A model generated the notes under the pieces. The model worked only from the letters and a program-made list of their open reading frames with translations, made no database searches and was not told where the DNA came from. DNA of 64,000 bases from assembly GCA_037952775.1 (NCBI GenBank), contig JBANAY010000003.1:5952001-6016000 (forward strand), read 5' to 3'. Each line of letters opens with the position of its first letter. The stretch's first letter is position 1. The translations under genes and the position numbers were made by a program. Shown piece after piece: positions 11,050-20,202 of the stretch. The DNA comes from Clonostachys chloroleuca. Its lineage: Eukaryota > Ascomycota > Sordariomycetes > Hypocreales > Bionectriaceae.

Positions 11050-12264
11050 TTTCTTGAAGGTTGTGCTTTGTGGTGCGTCAGCAAGTCTGAGTGATGGGGG
11101 TGGGTGATGATGATTACTGCCGGGGTTGATGGGCTGTCGTTGAATTTATTCTCACCAGACGTCAGCAACCGGGATTGGAGCTGAGGAACGGCCGAGGTCA
11201 CCCGAATTATCTGTGAAGTACCGTCATAGCAAGGATGTTTCAACGCTGTGCCCCATCGACTTCAGGGGTATTATCACACTTTGGAGGGGCGCAGCTTGTT
11301 AACCGATCGGTTCACATCACCCAGTTACACTCCATTGCTGGCACTAACCCCAACCCCGTTTCACATATATTTAAATGGCACAAAACAGTATCATGCCCGA
11401 GTGCCTTGGCTATAAGGGAAAGGAAGTAGCTGAAATCAGCTGCACGTGCAGCATCCACCCACAATCGTTCACGCCTGTATTACAGAAATTTCAATCGAAA
11501 TGTTCGCCCTCAACTAACCGCTGAAAACAAGGTAATCTGGCGGAGACAAGCCCGGCAATCGAATTCTTCCGGTAATTGAGTTGTTGGACGGTATATTGCT
11601 GCTTCGTTCTATTGGTTTTTTTGTACTCCTGGAGTTACCCGCGACAGCAGTGTATTTCCACAGCGTCTTGGAATTTCAACTTTCTCGTGCTCACGTTCAA
11701 TATCACTCTCTGAATCCTATCTTCTGTCGTGTCTCCCATTCATGCGATTTCAAGTAGTGTCCCATGAAGCGATTGTTCCAAATCAAAATGCAATCTTACA
11801 CTTTTTGCCACTCCGACTGTAAAGGGAATCTTGTCAGCTGGGAAAGCGAGCAAGGAGGGCTGGCAACTTGAATGCGCTCAATAGAATTATTGATACAATA
11901 TTGATGCACCATGACAATTTCAATATGATGTGAGATTAACCACGTGAGGATTTGCCGGATGATTGCCGTATCGTCTTGCATTGGCCAATTGCAGAGCTGA
12001 TGACTGTGATGGTCAATAAATGCAACCCTACTTACGAGCAAATATTGGAATCTTGGTCAGACGGCATCTTAAACTAGATGATGCTTTTTTTGTCTATCAA
12101 AGGAATTACTACAAGGCTACGGAGGATTTAGGTATAAGTATGTCTTCCAAGTTCTCAGTTTCGTTTTTACTCACCATCAATCGCTTCGAGAGAGTCAGAC
12201 TTCAACCCTCTCTAATCCGAAAATACTCTATCAATATCTATCGGTCTTTATGCTGATTACCAAA
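11050..12264. other. Intergenic, 1.2 kb, no recognised gene
   Basis: Only short overlapping frames on both strands; none has a signal peptide or family motif. The right part should contain the promoter of the small secreted protein starting at 12265. Confidence 0.4.
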
Positions 12265-12748
12265 ATGCTTTCTCTCAAGGGTGTTCTTGCCGTTGCCATT
12301 TTCGGTGCCGCACAAGTTTCGCTTGCCGCTCAAAACAATGGCGGCAATTCCGTTGAACTATTGGAAGAGCGGGATGGTATGTAAAATTGGACCGTCTTGA
12401 ATCCAGATGAAGCCCACCACTAATGACATCTGGTTTATTGCAGCCAACAAGTTGAACGGGTTTGGGTCGCCGTCACACAAGAGAACTAGAATCAGGAACA
12501 AGGTAAATGGACCCGGCGCAGGAAGCAGAAGAGGCCCGGGCAAACAAGGTGGAAGGAGAAGCCCCAGCCGCAACCGTCTGTTTGAACGTAACGGACAATG
12601 TGAGGTCAGCAGCAAGAAGGGGCAGGACTGTCCTCGATCGGTGTGCCCAGACTCGGCCTGCGTCATGGGAAATTCCAGATGTGGTTTCACCGGCGAAACG
12701 GCTAAGAAGCAGGATTGCAAGACCAAATGCCAGTGCAGGAAGGCTTAA
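12265..12748 (+). CDS. Small cysteine-rich secreted protein, candidate effector or antimicrobial
   Basis: Two exons (12265-12376 and 12444-12748) are separated by a 67-nt intron (GTATGT to TTGCAG), giving 138 aa. A clean signal peptide (MLSLKGVLAVAIFGAAQVSLA) is followed by a short acidic stretch ending LLEERD. Next comes a very basic Gly/Arg/Lys/Ser-rich linker with several dibasic sites. The compact C-terminal module of about 47 residues carries eight cysteines (NGQCEV, QDCPRSVC, SACV, SRCGF, QDCKTKCQC). Eight cysteines in that space suggest four disulfides, as in secreted effectors or defensin-like peptides. I do not recognise a named family. The intron sits just after the signal and propeptide, a common layout for secreted fungal peptides. 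Function is unknown. Confidence 0.8.
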
Positions 12749-13288
12749 TAAGGCTCTGGAAAGCGTCATGTTTCCCGAGACGTTTTGTTACTCTGAGCTT
12801 TGACATTTCGATATGACTTTGGCTCATCTAGTTGAATATTTTGTTTGGTCTTTTTGTTGTATATCTATTTCTGTCCTTATTCCGTTGTATTTTATTCAAG
12901 AAAAGAAGAAGGAGGAAGCAATCCAATTATGACTTCATTCCATGGCGATTGCTAAATCGATTCTCATTTCATGATGCAAATCTTACACCCGACTGATCAA
13001 ACTTTGCAGACAGCGATTTCCACTACTGTCTTGCGATTTTCATCCATTCGCATCAGAGGCTACACGGCTAATAAAATACAAGGTTTCTGTTGCAATTGGT
13101 GAGTCCCGTTTGCAACTGAATCGGAGTGGATGAGCCAATCACGAGCGCCAATGGCATCATCCCTTCAGATGACAAATGCCTCACTTCAGAATTCTTTCAC
13201 TGCCATAAATTCCACCACAAAGCAAACATTCGTCTTCCTCATCCATACCTCAATTCCCCCTGATTGCGAGCAATAACGCGCCTCCAAA
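12749..13288. other. Intergenic, nothing recognised
   Basis: AT-rich 3' flank of the secreted-protein gene followed by the promoter of the thioredoxin-like gene at 13289. No further gene seen. Confidence 0.4.
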
Positions 13289-13727
13289 ATGCCTATTCTC
13301 AAGGATTTCCAGCTCCCAGCCTCGGCGGCTGAGCTCGACCTCTCTGGCAGCTCCAACTCGACCTTGTTCATCGCCTTCATCTCCTCCGCAGACCCCAGAA
13401 CTGGTGCGCCATGGTGTCCTGACGTCCGCGCCACTCTCCCTGGTATCCGCGAGGCCTTTGCCAGCGACGGCACCCCGGACCTGGTCATCGCCGAAGTCGG
13501 CCAGATCCCCGAGTACGTGTTCAGTGTCAAAATGATGGCGCCAGGTTGCTAACGTCCTGTTTAGATGGAGGGACTCGAAGAACGTATTCCGCACCAAGTG
13601 GGATGTCCACAACGTTCCAACTCTGGCCCGATTCAAGCTGGTGAACGGCAAGGTATCTGAGAAGGGTCGGCTGGTCGAGGGAGATCTTCTGGATGCCCAG
13701 AGGCTCAGCGACTTCATCAAGCAGTAA
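13289..13727 (+). CDS. Thioredoxin-fold protein, TXNDC17/DUF953-like, one-cysteine active site
   Basis: Two exons (13289-13512 and 13565-13727) give 128 aa; the intron is 52 nt (GTACGT to TTTAG). The fold pattern is TLFIAFISSADPRTGAPWCPDVRATLP, a strand DLVIAEVG, and the cis-proline region NVPTLARFK, followed by a final strand and helix. This resembles the TRP14/TXNDC17 group, whose active site is WCPDC. Here the second cysteine is Val (WCPDV), so a dithiol exchange by the usual mechanism is not possible. The protein might work as a monothiol enzyme or a binding protein. I believe WCPDV is also seen in other fungal members, but I cannot check that here. It is cytosolic, with no signal peptide. 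There is no functional link to its neighbours. Confidence 0.85.
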
Positions 13728-14833
13728 AATCACGTGTGGTGCGAGAATCAAGTCTGGACAGGCGTTTCGGCACTAAGTCAGAATCCATGTATCTACCTAA
13801 GGTTATCATAGAGATCAAGGACGGCCCAACTTCCAATGAACGAAAGATTACAGACAAGTGTGTTCGTCGCTCATCCACAGATGCTAAACCCCTCCTCTTC
13901 CCCATCTTCATACTAAAGTTCATCTTCCGAGACCTTGAGACAAAAGACGGATTGAATGTTGCTCGTGATGAATTTGCTATTCTGCCCTTGGAATTTTCCA
14001 ACGGATTGCTCACAATGCTGATACGTACATCAGACTGCTTAGTGATGAGAATGTTGAAGTGTGAGCTGCCAACTATACATGCTTATAGAGCTCGCAGTCG
14101 ACGCTTGGCTTGATAATGTAGGAATGCACATTGTACCAACTACGTCACGTTAGAATGCGAGCAGATACGAGGCCTTGGGATCACTAGCGCATCATCCTTT
14201 TCGGGAATGTTGGTACATCCGCCAAGATCATTGATGAGTTCAGGTTTACCTTCGAATCCCGAAGATGGGAACAAAGATGCCTATAATATTATTCATAGAA
14301 TAATAATGGTACTTAGAATTGTCCAAGATTGCCTTTATGCCACATACTTGAGGGGTCGGGTCACAGAGGGCAAAGGCCGCAAAAACAAGCGTGACGAGAG
14401 CCGGATGGTACATGGACCTTGCCTTATTTACGGACTTGTGCTTGGGTGGCCAGTTATCAGGTGGCTAAGTCTAAATATGTTGAGTTGGTCCCGCCGCAGC
14501 CTGCCCAAGGGCGCGATACTCCAGTGATATCCCATAGAATACAGTTCTAAGCGGCTGTAGCTGGACAAATATTGTTGGGCCAATTCCGTGGCTAGTCAAT
14601 ACATGAGAACCTCTGAAATGATAGGAATCACAATGATTCCTCTTCTGGTAATTTACTCTGAGAATTGTTCATCCATCGAGAGTGTGATATTGGCGAGGTG
14701 CATAAAATCTCTCCAATCTGCCACTCGCAGTGCTAGTCACCCACTATGTGATTCCCACCAGCCTTCCCCCTCTTCCGCATGCCGGCAGCTGTGCACGTAC
14801 TCCTATATATGTTTCGTGTTGCCTTGGAGGGAT
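13728..14833. other. Intergenic, 1.1 kb, no convincing gene
   Basis: A 125-codon frame (13736-14113, plus) and a 106-codon frame (14207-14527, plus) are open but show no motif. Both lie in the 3' regions of two convergent genes, so I treat them as chance frames. Confidence 0.4.
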
Positions 14834-16669
14834 CTAAGAGTTTCTATGCTCAGATGTCGCCATCACATCAGCCGCACCCTTGTCCCCAAGACGATCTTCC
14901 CAGGATTCTGCAGGCGTCCACTTGGTTGAGTGGCGAGCGACACTGACCTCAGAGTAAAGCTGGTCGACCTCCTCCAAGCTCAGTCCTTTGGTCTCGTAGA
15001 TGAAGAAATAAACAAATGCGATACACAAGAAGCAAGCAGCAAACCATACAAAGAAGATCTTAGACTGCATGTTGGCATACCCATCGCCATAGTTGACGAG
15101 GTATGGGGTAGAGTAGGCGATCGCCCAGTTGAGCAACCAGTTGGTCGCTGTGGACAAGCTCAGGGACTTGGCTCGTGTCTTGAGTGGATAGATCTCCCCA
15201 GTCACGACCCAGGCAAGAGGACCCCAGGTCGACGCAAAGAAGAAGATGTAGACGCAAACGAAGGATACCGCCGCCCGTTGACCACCGAGATTGGTGACGA
15301 TAATCTCGCCGTTATCGCGCTGGCCCGATGACACAGTACCGCAGACGGCCACAATGAGCTGAGAAACACACATGCCAACAGCTCCCCAGAGAAGAAGAGG
15401 ACGGCGACCCCACCGATCGATGAAGTACATGCCAGGGATGGTTGAGAGCACGTTAATGGAGGACGTGATCATGGAGATGACGAAGCCGCTGGAGACGCCC
15501 GAGTTCTGGAAGTACTTGGTCCCGTAGTAGAAAATGAAGTTGATACCTAATTCAGTCTGTCAGCTGGATCATGTCCATACATTGGCGGAAGGATAGCGCA
15601 CCAGTCAACTGTTGCAGAGCTTGCAGAGCCATGCCGGTGAACTGCCGCTTGATAAGAGGCGGCCTGAAACAGTCCAGATAGCTGCCACTGCCTAGACTCA
15701 TTTCGAACTCATGGTTCGCCTTCACTTCGGCCAGCTCCCTCTGGACAGCAGGATGGTCCGTAGGCAGGCTCCTCAGTCTCGCCAAGGACTTGGCTGCCTT
15801 GTCAAAATTGTCCTTCTTGATCAGGAACCGAGGCGTCTCCGGGAGCAGCAGCATGCCCCCGAATAGGATGAGGGACCAAGCAAGCTGGATGGAGATCGGA
15901 ATGCGATATGAGCCAGAGTCATTGCGTTTCGAAGTGGCGTTGTTCACGACGGCCGCGAGCAGGAGCCCGATGGTAATGGCCCATTGGTAAGCGCCGACAA
16001 TCAGACCTCGAATCCATTTCGGTGCCGTTTCTGACTGGTAGAGAGGAACTAATGCAAACAAGTGCAGAGGTCAGCGAACGGATCTCTAGCCGTTAAGAGG
16101 AAATCATGGCAGGCCGGCATTTGCACTTACCAACGGCAGAAATGAGACCAACACCAAGACCTGCAAAGAAGCGGCCAGCTAAGAACAGGGGAATCGACGT
16201 GGCGACTGTATGCAGGACAACACCAAGATTGAAGACCCAAGTGTACACCATCAAGGCCGGACGGCGGCCAATCAGGTCGGCGAGGAACGGAGAAGCGAGA
16301 GCACCGAAGAAAGTGCCGGCGGAGAGGATAGAGACGATTGCGGATTCTTGGGAGGCTGTGATGTTCTTGTTTCCATCTGGATCTACGTATCCAGTGCTGA
16401 AAAGCTTCTGCCAATAAGGCATGGCAAGGATGCCGCTAATTGTACCCGTGTCATAGCTATTGAGAGGAACAAATTTTAGCTCTCAGTCAAGAATATGATG
16501 CGTAACGGGGACACAGCATTTGCCGGTAGAGCGAATGGACATACCCGAAGAGAACACCGCCAAATGCCACGAAAAGTCCTATGGCAATAGCAGTCCACGC
16601 CTTGCCTTCTCCATGATCAGCGTTGGAAAGGCCGAGCCGAGCCATGACTGAAGCTTGAGGGTTATGCAC
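14834..16669 (-). CDS. MFS sugar transporter, hexose-permease type
   Basis: Twelve-TM sugar:proton symporter or facilitator of the plasma membrane. Four exons: 16669-16545, 16456-16131, 16048-15602 and 15546-14834, with introns of 88, 82 and 55 nt, giving 536 aa. An in-frame ATG at 16645 would shorten it by eight residues. Family signatures are GLFVAFGGVLFGYDTGTISG in TM1, the loop motif DLIGRRPAL, VPLYQSETAPKWIRG, LPETPRFLIKKD, QQLTGINFIFYYGT, DRWGRRPLLL, and the C-terminal YETKGLSLEEVDQLY. These match the fungal glucose/hexose transporter group. Substrate specificity cannot be read from the sequence. Convergent with the thioredoxin-like gene. Confidence 0.93.
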
Positions 16670-17874
16670 CAGAAGCTAATGGCTTAATGCTTGGTTTACA
16701 AAGATCAGAGTAGGAAGTTATTGAACAAGATATGCTCGAGCCTTTTGGTGGCAGATGTATGCATTTTCTTCAAGAGATGACAGTTTGCTTTTATACTTGC
16801 CTTGAGAAGAGCAGTTCAAGACTCAAGAGCTAACCGGGCCCCTTGAGAGTACGAACGGTTCTAGAAGTGCCTTCAGGAATCAAAGAGGCAAATTCCGAGA
16901 GCTTCAGGGGGTCTGATGTTGGTTGCGTGGGACTAAGGAGCTGTAACGATCTGACCGGATCTAGAATACATGCAAATAATAGCTAATGGCGGGGATCTTC
17001 AGTGACTAACAGTCGTTTTCGGCGAGACCGAGTACACGAGTGTCCACTTTCTAGCGGTTTGCATGTCATTTCTTCAAAGCTCATCATTCACTTGATGTTG
17101 ATCTCTTTGACGATGCGACCGTGGGCACAACCATGATAGTTAGTCCGCACTTCTAGCCGTCGCATGTTAGTGGATGGTGTGGAGTATGGGGGCAAGAGTC
17201 TCGCCGAGAACTCCATCATCCGCGGGGATATTTCAATGGTTTGGATCCTAGTTGCGGGCGCTGTCAAGACCGCTAAAGCTTCATCGACTCGTCGCGGTTG
17301 CGCGTATTGCCGCTTAGGGGAAAATCCGGGGAACGGCAGAAGTGGTATATGCGGGTATTGCCCCGATGAGCTGCCCCGACGCACCGAGAGGGGCAATTCC
17401 CGACAAGTCAGATCGCATCATATGCAAAAAGAGTAAGTCGTGTCCCCGTGGGGGTGGGGAGCAGAGGTGAAGGGCCGAGGGGAAGTGGTTGCGGGGAATA
17501 AGGAGCGAGCATGCAGCACCCGAGTCGTTGGTGTGGCAATCTGTGCCCTTCCTCATCAGTATTCTTTGGACTGTTGTAGGTTAAGAGCTGCCTTCTGCCT
17601 ATTGTCGCATAGTTTGCTTCCTATCGGCCACAAGAAAAGACATGGTGACACTGTTCTGCAGGTTAGCCATGGACAACATCATAAAGTCAGGGTCAGAAAA
17701 CAAAGGCTTATACATCACGATGCCATAGTTTTGATGGTCGGATGGCTTGATCAGCTTATCAGTACATTCATGATACCTGTGATAGGTAGTATCTATATAT
17801 AAGTTTGGGCAAGACTGTGTAAATTGATATCGTTGTTGGAGGCTACATCTCCATCTCGTTTACGAAGACTACTT
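16670..17874. other. Intergenic, 1.2 kb, no recognised gene
   Basis: Contains the promoter of the sugar transporter (left) and the 3' flank of the membrane-protein gene (right). A 90-codon frame at 17164-17436 lacks any motif and is probably chance. Confidence 0.4.
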
Positions 17875-18926
17875 CTACGCTATCCCCCTCCCACTGATTT
17901 GAGCCTCGGAGTGTTCCACCCACGAGACTCGCGGTTCCTCCTCCTTGGGCGCCTTGGACCACGTGCTCGGCCCTTCCGTTTCTAAATTGCGGAAAGTCCA
18001 CATATGCTGTTCTGGCAAGGCATTCAAAGGGAGTATCCGAGTCATTTTGCGCCTTCTCAGCTTGTCGAGGGCTGTCTTGAAGTCATCCAAGATGATGGTG
18101 TCTGTCAGGCACTTGAATATGAAGGCGAATTTCCAGAATGGGTTGATGGCGCCGATGGGGAAGACGGGCGTTACGGCGAGGACATCGACGACGATAAAGA
18201 TGATGCTGACAATCATTGAGCAGAGCAGAACACCAAAGCGAGGTGAGGCGACAACAATGTCGACGATACCAAGTTCGTAACGATAGCGAATATTGTATAA
18301 GAGATTGGCAGTCGTGAAAATCCACCATGGGTCACTAATAGAAGCAGCAGTGTAAGCTTCAGGTGGCAGCGACTTCGAATACAGAGGCAGTCAGCTCACC
18401 GAAACGCAGCCTCGAACGGGCGAGAGTATGTGAAGAGGGTTTGGTCGCCATTGTTAAAGTATGCAAAGTTGGCGTAAATCTCGAAGATCCAGTACGGTTG
18501 CACAAGCAAAACAGTGCCAATGTAGATGCGACTACCAAGAGGCCCCAGAAAGGGCCGACTCTTCAACCAAGCGATCACGTTGTGCAGATTCCAGGATATG
18601 ATGAGGGGGACAACAGTAGAGGATAGGTACCACCCCCATACTGGCATCTCGAAAAAGGTGAAGAACCCGTTGGGTACAGCTAAAGCCAACTTGACACATT
18701 ACGCGGCCGTGTCAGCAAACAACAGCCAGCTATGGCCGAATGTCTATACAGCACGTACTTCAATCAAGATGAGTTTGTGCAGAAGCACGCCGCTACGCAT
18801 ATTGGCTAGGGCGATGGCGGCCATCATGAGGAGAGCACCCACCATGACGCCCTGTGACCATGACTCGAGAGTGACTTGGCCCAGGCTGGTGGGTTTTTGG
18901 CCCGCGGTCGACTCTGCGCTGCTCAT
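17875..18926 (-). CDS. Multispanning fungal membrane protein of unknown function
   Basis: Three exons (18926-18759, 18689-18400 and 18334-17875) give 305 aa, with introns of 69 and 65 nt. About seven hydrophobic segments are visible, among them GVMVGALLMMAAIALAN, WYLSSTVVPLIISW, IYIGTVLLVQPYWIFEIYA, the segment near DPWWIFTTANLLYN, MIVSIIFIVVDVLAVTPVF and WKFAFIFKCLTDTIILDDF. A charged cytoplasmic tail of about 60 residues follows. The layout is receptor-like, with a short N-terminus and a long C-tail, but I do not recognise the rhodopsin-like (Pth11) motifs and give no family. The neighbouring sugar transporter offers no clear clue. Confidence 0.78.
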
Positions 18927-19309
18927 TGTGGGAAAGACAGTGTCATGTAGAATCGCGTCGCTCAGATAGTAGTGAAGCTGAAGGACAGCGCGTGAGGGGG
19001 AGAAGGGCGGGGGAGGCGATTAAGTGTTGTTTTTATTGGATTCATTTCATCGGCCATCCCGGGGTCTTGAAGCTTCCCCTACACCCTCCTTTGTTGGTCT
19101 TACCCCAGCTTTTCAGCAGACTAAAGAGAGACTATCACTACTTGACTAACTCAGCTGTTCGACGGTGCCGATGATTGTTAGCTTCGCTAGTGGTTGGGGC
19201 ATGACAAGGGTTCAGACCTTGGAAGGTATGTGACGATGAGACATTAGTTCGATGGTGCCCATGGGTTACAACCCGACCCGAGACCACACACAGGCAAGAC
19301 CCACGCCGT
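18927..19309. other. Intergenic, nothing recognised
   Basis: Promoter side of the membrane-protein gene; no coding signal seen before the copia relic. Confidence 0.35.
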
Positions 19310-19760
19310 CTGGGAGCGGATTGAGGTCATCGGCGGCCTCGAGGACCGTGATGAGCCTCGAGGCTTGAGGGCCACGGCCTTCCCTACCGCCAAGGAGCAT
19401 CGTCTTTATCGGCGATCGCTGCCTTCGGAGCCGAGCAACTGGAAACAAGTAATGGCAACACAATTCGGACTCCAATGGCTCAGGCCCGACCGGAAAGAAT
19501 GGCACGAGATCCAGCGCCAGGGGGTGGCCAAACCCGCCATTACGAGCAGCGCCACCGGCCAGGTCCTACCACTCTGCTAGATCTTCACCTACAAGTCCGA
19601 TACCCACGGCTTCTACAAGCGGTTCATTGCCCGGCTTTGTGTACGCGGCGACCTTCATCCAATCAGGTCAAAGGGGACCTACGCGACGACCCTAGCCGGA
19701 GCCGGACCATGGCAGCGATCATCGCGAAGCCCGATCTTGATACGCATGTTACGACTATTG
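19310..19760 (+). mobile_element. Decayed Ty1/copia retrotransposon, reverse-transcriptase fragment
   Basis: The plus strand reads as the start of a copia-type reverse transcriptase (RVT_2), badly broken. Recognisable blocks are LPSEPSNWKQVMATQFG, EWHEIQRQGVAKPA, TGQVLPLC then IFTYKSDTHGFYKRFIARLC, VRGDLHPI and TYATTLA. In another frame the expected continuation RTMAAIIAKPDLDTHV follows. The family has a Trp (VLPL-x-WVFTYK-type block) where this copy has a TAG stop (19577-19579), which a G-to-A change would explain. A frameshift follows near 19700. No LTRs, gag or integrase were recognised nearby. It is a short dead fragment in a gene-poor stretch before the HET gene. Confidence 0.7.
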
Positions 19761-20202
19761 TAAAACCCACTGATATAGAGCTTCATGAATATCGAGTGCA
19801 AAATATTGTCGATCCCAAAATTCAGCAGGGAGTGGATCGGATTGGGTGAGGGACATCGATGACTCTGCCATGGCTCGTTCTAGGATACGGTGCAACCGCT
19901 GCGGCCAGAGGACATCCGTGGCCACATTTCTCCAGTGCATAAATGAGAAAGTAGATATTGGTGTGAATGCGGAGATCCATAGCCCGTGGATAGATGAGAC
20001 AGAATCGAGCGGCGATAAAGACAGGGTAAATCATGTGGGGGTTGGTTAACACTAGAGTCGCGTCGTTTGCGTTCTTGATTACCAGAGCAATCTTATCGCA
20101 GCTCGTTTGATATAGCAAATCGCTGATGTAGAGAGATGACTGCACTATTTACTGTCCAGTGGATGTGATATAGAACTAAACTCTGGTAGACTGGTCCATT
20201 CG
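19761..20202. other. Intergenic, possible further transposon debris
   Basis: Short frames on both strands without recognised motifs. It lies between the copia fragment and the 3' end of the ankyrin-HET gene and may be more of the same relic, but I cannot show it. Confidence 0.3.

Noticed and set aside
13736..14113. 125-codon gene after the thioredoxin-like gene
   Set aside because: Composition and lack of motif suggest a chance frame in a 3' region.
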